Positions 17,530 through 27,995 are shown, counted from the stretch's first letter. The stretch is 42,579 bases of DNA from Synergistaceae bacterium (GCA_031257775.1 JAIROA010000115.1:1-42579); one strand, 5' to 3'. Numbers and translations: made by a program. Notes: generated by a model not told the origin, from the sequence alone.

Positions 17530-18543
17530 TCACTTTTGCCCGACGACGACCGGGACGTCGCCAAGGAATATGTTGTTGTTGTTCGAGCCGTCGACGAAGA
17601 TGATGTTGAGCCTGCTCAAGACATCCTGGATGTTCTCGTACCAGAGGTTGGTCCGCACCAATTCCGGGTTGCTGACGTACATGGCGTTCAGGGAGTCCAG
17701 CCGCGTTGAGACGGCCGTCGCGTCCGCTATTTTGTTCACTTTGTACGCCTCCGCGTTGTTCATCGCCACCTGCGCGCGTCCTTTCGCGTCCTCTATCGTC
17801 TTGTTGGCGTAGGCCTCAGCCTCGTTGATCGCTGACGTCTTAGCCTGTTTCGCCGTCTCCACGTCGTTGTAGGACGCCTGAACGGAAGGAGGCACCTTCA
17901 CCTCGCTGATAAGCACGTCGACTATCGCTATGCCTACGCCAAGGCTTTTGAATGTGTTAGTTATGCGGGCCTTCGCGTTTGCGGAAAGCGCGACCTTGCC
18001 GGTGGTAAGGATATCCTCGTATTTCATGTTCGCCACTTCCTTGCGGAAGTCGGCCTCCGCGAGGCCGGATATCAGCCTGAAATCGCCTTCCGTGTTTATG
18101 TTGTTCGTGATGAAATACTGATACGGATCCTGTATCCGCCACTGAGCGACCCAGCTTATCAGCAGTATCTTGCTGTCGGACGTGACCATCTTCTGCTCGG
18201 ATTCGTTGGCCGAATAGTTTTTGCCGACGGTCTGGGTCTTTTCGCCGAACTCAAATCGCCTTATCTCCTGAACGTCGAACTTAACGACCTCCGCCCAGGG
18301 CTCTTTAAAATGCAGTCCCTGATCCGTTGTCCCGATATAGCGCCCGAAGCGGAAAAGGAGCGCCTGCGAGCCAAGCGGGACGGTGTAGAACGAATGAAGG
18401 GCCAAAAACGCGATGATTATCACGGCTATCAGCGAGGCTATCAGCTTGACGTTCAAATCGCTTAAGCGGATATTTCGCGGCGGCCACTCGTCGTCCAGCC
18501 TCCGCACCTTATTTACATTGAAAAATTTCCATATTTCCAACAT
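17530..18543 (-). CDS. hflK: HflK, SPFH-domain protease modulator
   Basis: 'HSFYTVPLGSQALLFRFGRYIGTTDQGLHFKEPWAE' and HflK-like C-terminal coil. Confidence 0.92.
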   Translation of the reverse strand: MLEIWKFFNVNKVRRLDDEWPPRNIRLSDLNVKLIASLIAVIIIAFLALHSFYTVPLGSQALLFRFGRYIGTTDQGLHFKEPWAEVVKFDVQEIRRFEFGEKTQTVGKNYSANESEQKMVTSDSKILLISWVAQWRIQDPYQYFITNNINTEGDFRLISGLAEADFRKEVANMKYEDILTTGKVALSANAKARITNTFKSLGVGIAIVDVLISEVKVPPSVQASYNDVETAKQAKTSAINEAEAYANKTIEDAKGRAQVAMNNAEAYKVNKIADATAVSTRLDSLNAMYVSNPELVRTNLWYENIQDVLSRLNIIFVDGSNNNNIFLGDVPVVVGQK

Positions 18544-18643
18544 CTATCCCCCTTTCGCCGATTCGCGTCAGTAATGGCGCGTTCACAAAAGCGGCCGGGC
18601 CGGTTTGCACGGAGGCCCGCGGGCCCGGCGCGAAATCAGCTAA

Positions 18644-18666
18644 CGCGCGGCCATCATGGCCGCGCG
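18644..18666. terminator. Strong GC palindrome between hflK and the BMP gene
   Basis: CGCGCGGCC-ATCAT-GGCCGCGCG perfect 9-bp stem; lies just 3' of the minus-strand gene ending at 18681. Confidence 0.5.
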
Positions 18667-18680
18667 GCCTTGATTTTGTT

Positions 18681-19778
18681 TTATTTCGGGACTTCGCCCA
18701 GGACTCCCTCTACGAACCAGCCCATGCTCCATATATCGTCGTCTGACATCGTTTCGCCCTGCTTAATTTTGACGGTGCCCGACTGATCTTTTATCGGGCC
18801 GGTGAAGACCGCCTGCTTGCCGGAGATTATGTCGGCTTTCTCGGCCGCCACGAGCTTGCGGACGTCTTCAGGCACAGCCGGGCCGAACGGAGCAAGGTCG
18901 ACGGCGCCCTCCTTCATGCCCCACCAGATGGCCTCTGACTTCCACGTCCCGTCCGCCACCTGCTTTACGATCGGAGAGAATAGCTTCTCCCAGTCCCAGA
19001 TCGGCGCCGTCAGGTGCATGGTAGGCGCGTACTGGCTCATGTCGTTGTTATAGCCGATTACGTAGGTCTTGGCTTCCTCAGCGGCTTGAGCCACCGCGCC
19101 CGTGTCGGCGTGCATGGCCAAAACGTCGCAACCCGAGTCGATGAGAGCTTTGGCGGCTTCCTTTTCCTTGCCGGGGTCGAACCATGAGAAGAGCCAGATG
19201 ACCTTTACCGTCGCGCCAGGGTTTGTCTTGCGGACGCCAAGCGTGAAGGCGTTGATCATGCGTATGACCTCCGGGATCGGGTGGGCCGCCACGTAGCCTA
19301 TGTTGCCGCTTTGCGTCACCTTGCCCGCCACGAGGCCGGACAGATATCTCGGCTGGTACATGCGCCCGAACATCGTGCCGACGTTATCCGCGCGCTTATA
19401 GCCTGAGACGTGCATGAAAATCGTGTCCGGGTACTTCTTCGCAACCTCCTCGACGTAATCCATGTATCCGAAGGAGCCGGCGAATATTAGTTTTGATTTG
19501 TTCTGGCGGATCAGGCGCTCCATAACCGGAACGGACTCCGGCCCCTCGCCCACGGACTCGACTATCGTGCTTTTAAGGCCGGGGAATGCCGCGTCCACGG
19601 CACGGCGCCCCTCGTCTTGCATGTAGGTCCATCCGCCGTCGCCGACCGGGCCAATGTAGACATAGCCGGGGTTGATCTCAGCCACTGGGATAGGCGCGGC
19701 ATTTACCGCAATGGAAAACGCGAAAAAAGAAAAGAAAACAAAAAACACAAACAGCACATGCAAAACGGACTTTTTCAT
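18681..19778 (-). CDS. BMP family (Med/PnrA-like) ABC transporter substrate-binding protein
   Basis: Signal peptide; 'GYVYIGPVGDGGWTYMQDEGRRAVDAAFPG' and BMP architecture. Confidence 0.92.
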   Translation of the reverse strand: MKKSVLHVLFVFFVFFSFFAFSIAVNAAPIPVAEINPGYVYIGPVGDGGWTYMQDEGRRAVDAAFPGLKSTIVESVGEGPESVPVMERLIRQNKSKLIFAGSFGYMDYVEEVAKKYPDTIFMHVSGYKRADNVGTMFGRMYQPRYLSGLVAGKVTQSGNIGYVAAHPIPEVIRMINAFTLGVRKTNPGATVKVIWLFSWFDPGKEKEAAKALIDSGCDVLAMHADTGAVAQAAEEAKTYVIGYNNDMSQYAPTMHLTAPIWDWEKLFSPIVKQVADGTWKSEAIWWGMKEGAVDLAPFGPAVPEDVRKLVAAEKADIISGKQAVFTGPIKDQSGTVKIKQGETMSDDDIWSMGWFVEGVLGEVPK

Positions 19779-19935
19779 GACTTAAAAACCTCCTCGTTAT
19801 GATTAAGTAGACAACGGAGATTATATCAGCCGCTTTCCCTTATTGCCATAGCAAAAGGACACTGAGGGGAGATTGGTTCATACGAGTTCATACGGTTTCA
19901 AATTGGCATGGATTTGGGAAATGGCGTCTGCCGGA

Positions 19936-20865
19936 TCATTCCCGTTCCTCCCTGTAAAACGGGATCCCAAGGGCGGCCGGAGCGCTCAAAGAGACCTTGT
20001 GCCCCTTTCCGGCGGAAATGAAGAGCAGAACCAGTATGGTCATGAGATATGGGAGCATCATCAAGAGAGGCGCCGGTACCCTAGCGCCCGCGGCCTGCAG
20101 CCGTAGCTGGAATGTCTCGACGCCGCCGAAAAGGTACGCGCCCAGCGCGGCCTGGAGCGGGTTCCAGATCGCGAATATGACCATCGCGACGGCAATCCAC
20201 CCGCGCCCTGCCGTCATGCCCTCCGCCCAGAATTTGTTGTACACGACTGACATGTACGCGCCGCCAAGCGCGACGAGCCCCGCGCCGATAACCGTATAGA
20301 GATAGCGGATCCCGGCGACGGGCAGACCCATCGCGTCCGCCGCTTTCGGGTTGTCCCCTGCCGCTCTGAGGTTCATCCCGGGACGCGTGCGGTGAAGGAA
20401 GAACATCATTAAGAACACGAGCGCGAATGACGCGTAGACCATGATATCCTGAGAAAAAAATATCCGTCCTATGACTGGCAGCTTCGATATGACTGGAATG
20501 CTCCAGGAATCAAGGCCGGGTATCGTCATGCCGATGTAACTTCTGCCCGCGAGCGCGCTTGCGCCCCCGCCGAACATCGTCATGGCAAGGCCGCAGACGA
20601 CCTGATTGCTTCCGAGCGTGACGGAAAGGAACGCATGAATGAGGCCCAAGCATGCTCCTACGGCAAACGCCGCCGCCAGGCCTATCAAAGGGCTGCCGCC
20701 CCATAAAGACGCCGCGAAGCCGGAAAGGGCGCCCATGAGCATTATCCCCTCCAGCCCGAGGTTCATGACTCCAGCCTTTTCCGTCAGAATTTCGCCAAGC
20801 GTGGCGTATAGGATCGGCGTGCCGCTGCGCACCGCAGCGACAAAAATAGGCAATAGCGTTTCCAT
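19936..20865 (-). CDS. ABC transporter permease (nucleoside/BMP system)
   Basis: 'ATLGEILTEKAGVMNLGLEGIMLMGALSGF' hallmark of YufQ-type permeases. Confidence 0.93.
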   Translation of the reverse strand: METLLPIFVAAVRSGTPILYATLGEILTEKAGVMNLGLEGIMLMGALSGFAASLWGGSPLIGLAAAFAVGACLGLIHAFLSVTLGSNQVVCGLAMTMFGGGASALAGRSYIGMTIPGLDSWSIPVISKLPVIGRIFFSQDIMVYASFALVFLMMFFLHRTRPGMNLRAAGDNPKAADAMGLPVAGIRYLYTVIGAGLVALGGAYMSVVYNKFWAEGMTAGRGWIAVAMVIFAIWNPLQAALGAYLFGGVETFQLRLQAAGARVPAPLLMMLPYLMTILVLLFISAGKGHKVSLSAPAALGIPFYREERE

Positions 20866-20883
20866 CGGATACCTCCTCTTATT

Positions 20884-21942
20884 TTAACCGGCATCGATCC
20901 TTACCCGGTAGTTCTGGAAAAATTCGCCGCCAAGGACGAAAAACAGGATAAGGCCCTGGAGAATCTGCGCGCTTGCCATCGGAAGGCCCATGCCGATCTG
21001 GAGGGCTTCGCCTCCTACAAGCAGGGCGCCCATCAGGAACGCTATTATGAGGCTGAGCGAGGGGCGCAGATGCGACAGCCACGCGACTATTATCGCGGTG
21101 TAGCCGTACTGGGCCGAAAATCCTGACTGAAGGCGGCCCTGAAGGCCGGAAACCTCGCACATTCCGGCGAAGCCCGCAATCGCCCCCGAAATGAACATCA
21201 CTCCGACGACCTTTTTCATGCAGTCCATCCCGGCGTACCGCGCGGCTCTGGCGTTGTCGCCCATAACCCGTATCTCGTAGCCGAAGCGCGTCCGCCACAG
21301 GAGTATTTCCATCACGGCCGTGAGGAAAAAGAGCGCGTAGATGCCCATGTGGATCCGCGTTCCCCAGAGCGAGGGCAGGCGAGCCGCGGCAATAAATGGT
21401 TTCGTCATCGGGAAGCCCAGGGATGACGGATCCCGCCACGGCCCGTACACGAAATATTCCAGAAGCCTCATGGCTATGTAGTTCAGCATGAGAGTCGTTA
21501 TTATCTCGTTCACGTTCCATTTGGCCTTTAAAAGCCCGGCAATGCCCGCCCAAAATCCCCCGGCAAAGACCGCGGCGAGCGCCATCATCGAAAGCATGGC
21601 CGGTTTGCTGCCGACCGGGAAATATCGGACGACGGCGGCTGCCGCCAGAGCGCCGACGAGCGCTTGCCCCTCCCCTCCGATGTTCCAGACGAGCATAGTG
21701 AAGCTTAGCATCACGGCGAGCGAGACAATCGCCAGGGGCAGGGCTTTGACGGCCGTCTCGCTAAGGTCGTATCCGCTTCCGAACGCGGATTTCAATATGG
21801 CGGCGTAAGCGGCAAATGGGGAGACGCCTTGCAGATAGAGAAAGACGCCGCCTGCCGTTAACGCAAGGAGCACGGACAGCGCCGTCGTCATGAACGTCAT
21901 CCACGCTGGAGAGTCTATCCGTTTTTCAGCCCGCAGCCTCAC
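20884..21942 (-). CDS. ABC transporter permease (nucleoside/BMP system)
   Basis: 'TMLVWNIGGEGQALVGALAAAAVVRYFP...KAKWNVNEIITTLMLNYIA' YufP-type. Confidence 0.93.
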   Translation of the reverse strand: MRLRAEKRIDSPAWMTFMTTALSVLLALTAGGVFLYLQGVSPFAAYAAILKSAFGSGYDLSETAVKALPLAIVSLAVMLSFTMLVWNIGGEGQALVGALAAAAVVRYFPVGSKPAMLSMMALAAVFAGGFWAGIAGLLKAKWNVNEIITTLMLNYIAMRLLEYFVYGPWRDPSSLGFPMTKPFIAAARLPSLWGTRIHMGIYALFFLTAVMEILLWRTRFGYEIRVMGDNARAARYAGMDCMKKVVGVMFISGAIAGFAGMCEVSGLQGRLQSGFSAQYGYTAIIVAWLSHLRPSLSLIIAFLMGALLVGGEALQIGMGLPMASAQILQGLILFFVLGGEFFQNYRVRIDAG

Positions 21943-23576
21943 CGAGACGCCTCTCTGTCCGCTTTGCTTGCGGCGGTCCGCGGCCTTTTATGCCCGCCAG
22001 CCATCATGATGCCTATCTCCTTGATCGGGACGGTGCCGGGATTGTCCAGCACGTCCATGAATTCCCCCTTGAACATGACGGCAAGCCTGTCGCTTAAGGC
22101 CATAAGCTCGTCCAGATCCTCTGAGATCAAGAGGATGGCTGATCCGCTCTCGCGACGGGCTAAGATCTGATCGCGCACGTAGTGCGTGGCGGATACGTCT
22201 AGCCCCCATGTCGGGTGCATCACGATCACGGCGTTTGGGGTGCCGGAAAGCTCGCGCCCCATCAGGAGCTTTTGCAGATTCCCGCCGCTTAGGTTCCTGA
22301 CGGGCGTTGAGAGCGAGGAGACGGAGACGCCGAAGCTCTCGACGATCTCTTCCGCGTAGTCCGCGCTTGTGCCCCAGTCAATAAAAAAGCCCTTCGCCAC
22401 AGGCTTCGACCAGTATTTTTTGAGGATGGAGTTGTTCACTATGTCCATGCCGGATGCCATTCCTGTTCCCTTGCGGTCGGAGGGAATGTAATGCACTCCT
22501 TCGTCTATAAAGCTTCTTGGAGATTCGCGGTCCATGCGGGCGCCGTTTACGCTTATCTCGCCGGAAATGAGAGGCCGTAGGCCGGAAAGCGCCTCGCACA
22601 GCTCCCGCTGGCCGTTTCCGGCCACTCCGGCTACTCCGAATATCTCGTATCTTTTCAGGCAGAGCGAGACGCCGTTTACCGCCTTTATCCCGCGATCCCC
22701 CAATACGTGAATTTCTTTTGCCTCAAGCACTGAATCGCCGCGGGCCATAGGCTTACGTTCGAGGCCCAGGGAAGCTTTCCGGCCAACCATCATCTCCGCC
22801 AGCGCTTCTTCCCTAGTCTTAGACGCGGCGACTGTCCCGGCGTTCAGGCCGCCGCGCAGCACCGTCACGCGGCCAGCCTCGCTCATTACCTCCTTGAGCT
22901 TGTGGGAGATGAATACGACGCCGTGGCCTTCCCGCGTCATGCGGCGGATAGTCCCGAACAGCTTCTCAGATTCCTGCGGCGTAAGGACGGCCGTTGGCTC
23001 GTCCAGTATCAGCACCTTCGCGTTGCGGTAGAGCATCCGCAGCAGCGCGACCCTCTGCTGTTCGCCCGTCGAAAGCTGCCACACCGCCGCGGATGGGTCG
23101 ATTTGCATCCCGTATTGCTCCGATATCTCAGCGATCCTATCCTGTATTTTTTTGCGAGGAAGGATGAACGGCGTTTCCTTCATCCCTAAAATCATATTCT
23201 CCCACACGGAATGAGTCTGCACGAGCATGAAGTGCTGATGCACCATGCCGATCCCGGCGGCAATCGCGTCTTTCGGAGAATGGAACTCCCGGGCCTTGCC
23301 TTGGACGAATATTTGCCCTTTGTCAGGCCTGTAGAGGCCGTACAGTATATTCATCAGTGTTGATTTGCCCGCCCCGTTTTCGCCTAAAAGGGCGTGAACC
23401 TCGCCAGCTTCTACGGAAAAGCTCACGTCGCGGTTAGCGGTGACGCCGGAGAACCTCTTCGTTATGCCCTTCATCTCCACAAGCGGAACATCGCCGACAT
23501 CCCTGAATTTTAGGCCTGCCAAAGCGCCAACCTCCCAATAGTAAAACGCTCGCGCGGGAATGTTTTTCCTTGACAA
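21939..23576 (-). CDS. ABC transporter ATP-binding protein, duplicated ATPase (YufO-type)
   Basis: 'MKGITKRFSGVTANRDVSFSVEAGEVHALLGENGAGKSTLMNILYG', two ATPase domains; the true start may be internal to the listed ORF. Confidence 0.93.
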   Translation of the reverse strand: MSRKNIPARAFYYWEVGALAGLKFRDVGDVPLVEMKGITKRFSGVTANRDVSFSVEAGEVHALLGENGAGKSTLMNILYGLYRPDKGQIFVQGKAREFHSPKDAIAAGIGMVHQHFMLVQTHSVWENMILGMKETPFILPRKKIQDRIAEISEQYGMQIDPSAAVWQLSTGEQQRVALLRMLYRNAKVLILDEPTAVLTPQESEKLFGTIRRMTREGHGVVFISHKLKEVMSEAGRVTVLRGGLNAGTVAASKTREEALAEMMVGRKASLGLERKPMARGDSVLEAKEIHVLGDRGIKAVNGVSLCLKRYEIFGVAGVAGNGQRELCEALSGLRPLISGEISVNGARMDRESPRSFIDEGVHYIPSDRKGTGMASGMDIVNNSILKKYWSKPVAKGFFIDWGTSADYAEEIVESFGVSVSSLSTPVRNLSGGNLQKLLMGRELSGTPNAVIVMHPTWGLDVSATHYVRDQILARRESGSAILLISEDLDELMALSDRLAVMFKGEFMDVLDNPGTVPIKEIGIMMAGGHKRPRTAASKADREASR

Positions 23577-23771
23577 AGATTATATCACTTTGCGAAACAT
23601 TAGGCGGAATCGCCGCTCTCCGCTTCCATGTTTGCGCCTCGTATTTAAAATCCTTTAAAGCCGCAAAATCCGACAGTGGTTTTAAACTTCTTTTTTTTGC
23701 CAAATTCGAATATACTATGCAATGATTTTTTATGGACGTGAGCGCGAGCCGCTCGTAAGGAGCAGTGATTA

Positions 23772-24860
23772 GTGAATAGATTGCCGGAGTTGAAGGTAGG
23801 GAAGCACGTTTCGAGACATCCGATCATGCAGGGCGGCATGGGGGTAAAGATATCAGGGCCGAGACTCGCGGGGGCCGTCGCGTCGAACGGAGGGATAGGA
23901 ACAATAGCCAGTGTGGGCCTTGCCTGCGATCATCCTCAGTATAACGGAAGAAACTACTTCGATATAAACGAGATCGCCATGGCCGATGCCGTGAAGTCGG
24001 CAAGGGAAAACGCGCCGGGCGGGGTTCTGGCCGTGAACTGCATGGTCGCTCTGACGGACTATGACCGCCAGGTGCGAAGCGCGTGCGAGTCCGGCGTGGA
24101 CATGATCGTGTCCGGCGCGGGGCTTCCGATGAAACTTCCCGAGTATACGAAGGATTTCCCGGGCGTAGCGCTCGTTCCGATAGTGAGTTCGGTTAAGGCG
24201 GCGGATCTTATCGTCCGTAAGTGGGGGAAGCTCTACGGCAGGATTCCGGACGCCATCGTGGTCGAGACGCCGCTTTACGCGGGAGGCCATCTGGGCGCGA
24301 CGAAGATGGAGCATGTGACGGACGAGGCGTTTTCCCTTGAATCCGTAGTCCCGGATCTCGTGAAATATCTTGAGGACACAGTAAAGGCTGACGTGCCTGT
24401 GATCGCGGCTGGCGGGATATGGGACCGCGCCGATATCGACAGGGCTTTTTCTCTCGGGGCGAGGGGAGTTCAGATGGGGACGCGCTTTGCCTGCACAGAG
24501 GAGTGCGACGCTTCCGCGCGGTTTAAGCAAGCCTACCTGGACGCGACGGATGACGACGTCGTCGTGATCATGAGCCCGGTTGGCATTCCCGGCAGGGCAC
24601 TCCGCAATCCGTTCGTGGCAAAGTACATCGGGGGGCATGTCGAGAGCAAGCCGTGCATTGCCGCTTGCCTCTCGCACTGCACTTACCTCAAGGACCGCAC
24701 TACGTTCTGCATCGCGGGCGCTTTGGTAGATGCCTATATGGGTGACTGGGAGACAGGGCTTTTTTTCTGCGGCAGCAACGTTTCCAGATGCGCTAAGATC
24801 GAGCGCGTGGAGGATATCTTTAATGATCTGACGGGGCATGTTCAGGAACAAGCCCGTTAA
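23772..24860 (+). CDS. Nitronate monooxygenase/2-nitropropane dioxygenase family flavoprotein
   Basis: 'HPIMQGGMGVKISGPRLAGAVASNGGIGTIASVG...VIAAGGIWDRADIDRAFSLGARGVQMGTRFACTEEC'. Confidence 0.9.
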   Translation: MNRLPELKVGKHVSRHPIMQGGMGVKISGPRLAGAVASNGGIGTIASVGLACDHPQYNGRNYFDINEIAMADAVKSARENAPGGVLAVNCMVALTDYDRQVRSACESGVDMIVSGAGLPMKLPEYTKDFPGVALVPIVSSVKAADLIVRKWGKLYGRIPDAIVVETPLYAGGHLGATKMEHVTDEAFSLESVVPDLVKYLEDTVKADVPVIAAGGIWDRADIDRAFSLGARGVQMGTRFACTEECDASARFKQAYLDATDDDVVVIMSPVGIPGRALRNPFVAKYIGGHVESKPCIAACLSHCTYLKDRTTFCIAGALVDAYMGDWETGLFFCGSNVSRCAKIERVEDIFNDLTGHVQEQAR

Positions 24861-24866
24861 ATCGGC

Positions 24867-25193
24867 TTATTCCAGGCCGAGGAACCTCAGAAACGCCGTG
24901 GCGGCTATTCCTGCCGCGACTGTTCCGAAGAGGCTCTTCGTCTTCCATGCCACGGCAAAGGATGGAATGGCCGCGAAGAGGTGGATGTTCGAGAGCGACA
25001 GCTCATCTCCGGCCGCGCTCCTTACGATCAATAGCTCCGGGAGCAAGAGCGAGGAAAGAATTGCCGGGGCTATGAGGGAGAGCCAGCGTCCGGCAGCCTT
25101 TGGCATCTTCATGCCCGTCAGGATCAGCAGGGGCACGACGCGCGGGAGGAACGTCACTAGCGCCATCCCGGCAATTACCGTCGCGTCCCTCAT
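24867..25193 (-). CDS. azlD: AzlD family branched-chain amino acid exporter subunit
   Basis: 'MRDATVIAGMALVTFLPRVVPLLIL'; 4-bp overlap with azlC. Confidence 0.85.
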   Translation of the reverse strand: MRDATVIAGMALVTFLPRVVPLLILTGMKMPKAAGRWLSLIAPAILSSLLLPELLIVRSAAGDELSLSNIHLFAAIPSFAVAWKTKSLFGTVAAGIAATAFLRFLGLE

Positions 25194-25864
25194 GGATCTT
25201 GCCGCAGGCAAGCGGCCGTTGCGCCTGTAATGGCACCGATAAAGGCCGCCCAGTCTCCCGCGCCGGTTAAATGAAGCGTCACGGATGCTATGCCGCCAGT
25301 AAGCGCCGCAATGGCCGCTGGCGCCGTCCGGCAAGCCGGAAGCAGCAGCCCGATGAACATTGCCGGAAGCGCGAAGTCAAATCCCCATGCCTCCGGCCTG
25401 TCAATCAGCGCCCCCATGTGAAATCCCGCCATCCCGGAAGCAGCCCATGTCAGATATGCCGCTATGTTGAGAGCTATTGCCTCTTGAGGGTCCGCGCCGT
25501 TAAGAGTGAAATTCCTGGAGTGGATGGCGAACGACTCGTCCGTTATCATCCCGCCGAAAAACGCAAGCTGCCATTTTTTCCACAGCCGCATAAATGGGGA
25601 GAGCGCTGCTGACATAAGCACATGCCTGAAGTTGACGACGAACGTGGTGCCTATGATCACGGCTATCCCTGCCCCGTTCGACAGCAAGGAGACCGCCATG
25701 AATTGAGCGGCCCCGGCGTAAACGAAGAGCGACAGGCACAGAGCGAACCAGACGCTAAGGCCCGCCTGCTGCGCTAAGAGGCCGTAAGCCGCTCCTATGG
25801 GGGCATAGCCCAGCATGATGGGAGCGGCCATTTTCACGCCCCGAAAAACGCGGGATGGCGTCAT
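25190..25864 (-). CDS. azlC: AzlC family branched-chain amino acid exporter subunit
   Basis: 'FRGVKMAAPIMLGYAPIGAAYGLLAQQAGLSVWFALCLSLFVYAGAAQFMAVSLL'. Confidence 0.93.
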   Translation of the reverse strand: MTPSRVFRGVKMAAPIMLGYAPIGAAYGLLAQQAGLSVWFALCLSLFVYAGAAQFMAVSLLSNGAGIAVIIGTTFVVNFRHVLMSAALSPFMRLWKKWQLAFFGGMITDESFAIHSRNFTLNGADPQEAIALNIAAYLTWAASGMAGFHMGALIDRPEAWGFDFALPAMFIGLLLPACRTAPAAIAALTGGIASVTLHLTGAGDWAAFIGAITGATAACLRQDP

Positions 25865-25953
25865 AAAACTGTCTTTTGACGTAACGTCTCGCGCATAGCC
25901 TCATGAGGCCCTGTCATGGAATTGGCGTCAGCCATGCCAGCCCAATGCCGCGT

Positions 25954-26664
25954 CTAGTCAGATAGCTTCGCGAGCTTGTTCAGCTCACTGACCAGGGGCT
26001 TTATCTTGGCGCTGTCAGCCCTGCGCGAAAGCGCGGCCTTTGCGTCAAGGGCGCTGCCCCAATAGGCTTTGTTGGCATCGCCGTTCCTGTTGATGGTGGC
26101 GCCGCTTAAAGCTATTCCGGCAAAGAGCCCCTTCGACATCGAGTAGCTGTATATGGAGGCCTCCGCCCTGGAGTCCGTGGCAGCCTGAGCGTCGCGCCCT
26201 ACCGGACCCGCGGCCACGCTGACGTCCCCGCCTAGCTTAAAGCTCTTTCCGCCGGTGAAGGCCTGAAGGCCGGCGTCATTCGTTATGACTAGGACTAGCC
26301 CGACTTCCTTTATGCCTATCTGGAGCCCGAATGATCCGCCGACGATGGAGGCAAACGAAGGGCCGCCCCATCCCTTGCCCCGCCTGACAAGGACGATGCC
26401 CTCTCCGCTCATTCCGCCTAAGCCGAGCCCGGCCTGCACGACCCGCGGGAATATGGCGACGCCCTTTGCCGAGCTGATGGCGTGTCCCATGGTTCCGGAG
26501 TCGCTCTCGCCCTGCATATTTTGAAGCAGGCTTACCGACAGCCTGATGTGCTTCTCGTGCTGCGTTTCCGCGAGTGACGGGCGCGGCAGCGCAACAAGCG
26601 CCAGGACTATGAGCATGGCCGCCAAAAACGCCGCGGCGTTCGATTTTTTAACAAAAACTTTCAC
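25954..26664 (-). CDS. Lipid-binding SYLF/Ysc84 domain protein, secreted
   Basis: 'AKGVAIFPRVVQAGLGLGGMSGEGIVLVRRGKGWGGPSFASIVGGSFGLQIG'. Confidence 0.9.
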   Translation of the reverse strand: MKVFVKKSNAAAFLAAMLIVLALVALPRPSLAETQHEKHIRLSVSLLQNMQGESDSGTMGHAISSAKGVAIFPRVVQAGLGLGGMSGEGIVLVRRGKGWGGPSFASIVGGSFGLQIGIKEVGLVLVITNDAGLQAFTGGKSFKLGGDVSVAAGPVGRDAQAATDSRAEASIYSYSMSKGLFAGIALSGATINRNGDANKAYWGSALDAKAALSRRADSAKIKPLVSELNKLAKLSD

Positions 26665-26724
26665 TGGATCTCACTCCTTTGCGTTCCGTTGCCGGATGCT
26701 TAAGGTTATTTAATCAGCGGTTCC

Positions 26725-27273
26725 TTAAAACCCGTACTTTCCGCTGTCCATGAGCGCGTCGCGTATGCCGGACAGGAGAAACACGCCGTCCGCATAGCTT
26801 TCGCCCTGACGCGCCCTGACAAGCCACTTTTCGCCGAAGTCCGTCCATTCCGCCTCGGTCCGCCCTTTGAATGTTGCGGCCTTGCCGAAAAACCGCCTGC
26901 CTTCTCCCGTAAGCTGCCCGAATATCTTCTGCTGCTCGCCGCGCGAGTCGGTGACCCAGCTTACCCGCCCTGCTCTCACAAGCGTTCCGTCGTGCAGCAC
27001 CTCAAAAAACCACTTGTCTTGCGCTGTCCCCCACTTGCGGATCTTAACCCCCTCTTTTGAGTCCACGGTCTTCTCGGACGCGTGAGGGCCGAGAAATTTA
27101 ACCGCTTCCGCCAGTTCCTCCCCAGGCGGTATCCTCCTGATCAAGGTAAAAGCGCCAGACGGGGACAGAACCGCCTCTGATTGCGCCGCAAACATGAGCG
27201 TGAGGAACAGGGAAGCCAAAAAAATCCTGAAAAATGTGAAATTAAGTATTTTTTTCATTCTTCCATTCTTCAA
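26725..27273 (-). CDS. Secreted hypothetical protein
   Basis: Signal peptide, 182 aa, no recognised family. Confidence 0.65.
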   Translation of the reverse strand: MKNGRMKKILNFTFFRIFLASLFLTLMFAAQSEAVLSPSGAFTLIRRIPPGEELAEAVKFLGPHASEKTVDSKEGVKIRKWGTAQDKWFFEVLHDGTLVRAGRVSWVTDSRGEQQKIFGQLTGEGRRFFGKAATFKGRTEAEWTDFGEKWLVRARQGESYADGVFLLSGIRDALMDSGKYGF

Positions 27274-27337
27274 ACCTCATCGGTGAATTATAATGATCGC
27301 ACTATATCACATAATGATATTTACGGAGGCAGCTAAG

Positions 27338-27901
27338 ATGCGTATAAATGAGGAGACTATCAGATCGTTCGTATGCGTATCTCCGCCGCCCGATGTTCTG
27401 GAGGACATTGCCGGTTTTTTGAGGGGGCTCAGGCGCTTTAAAGGGTTTAAATGGGTAGCGCCGGGGCAGGTTCATTTCACCCTGCGCTTTCTTGGCGATG
27501 CCGCCCCTTCGCTTCTGATGAAGATGGACACGGCGCTTTCCGGCCTGGGCGGCATGAGGAGATTTAAGATCTCCCTCGGCGGAGCTGGCGCGTTCCCTGG
27601 CATGACCCGCCCGAAGCTGCTGTGGCTTGGCGCCGGAGACGGGGCGCGGGAACTTTCGAAGCTCGCGTCGAGGCTTGAGCAGGCAGCCAGAAACTCAGGT
27701 TTCGCGCCTGACGGGAGAAAATTCACGCCGCACCTCTCTATAGGGCGCTCCCGCCTGAACGGGGCGATGTCCGATGAGCTTGCGGAAGAGCTGAAAAAAG
27801 TCCCGTCCCCCTCATGGGATTGCGCTTCGTTCGTGCTGATGAAAAGCGTTCTCACGCCGGAGGGCCCGATTTACACCCCCATCCGCGAGTACCCTTTGTA
27901 G
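27338..27901 (+). CDS. thpR: RNA 2',3'-cyclic phosphodiesterase (2H family)
   Basis: Two 2H motifs: 'VHFTLRFLGD' and 'FTPHLSIGRSR'; ATG 27338 with GGAGG SD. Confidence 0.93.
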   Translation: MRINEETIRSFVCVSPPPDVLEDIAGFLRGLRRFKGFKWVAPGQVHFTLRFLGDAAPSLLMKMDTALSGLGGMRRFKISLGGAGAFPGMTRPKLLWLGAGDGARELSKLASRLEQAARNSGFAPDGRKFTPHLSIGRSRLNGAMSDELAEELKKVPSPSWDCASFVLMKSVLTPEGPIYTPIREYPL

Positions 27902-27995
27902 CGCCGCCTGCCCGATGAATGATGTTATAATGGGAGCATTGAGGCGGAGTGAACCGGACATGATGAAATATTAGGCATTAGGAGGGCATTCGAGA

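Noticed and set aside
21939-23576. Possible novel fusion at the N-terminus of the ABC ATPase
   Set aside because: The extra ~30 residues are probably just an over-extended ORF start; a later start near LVEMKGITK gives the standard protein.
23853-24851. 332-aa minus-strand ORF opposite the nitronate monooxygenase gene
   Set aside because: Antisense shadow of a confident CDS; Arg/His-rich sequence with no domain.
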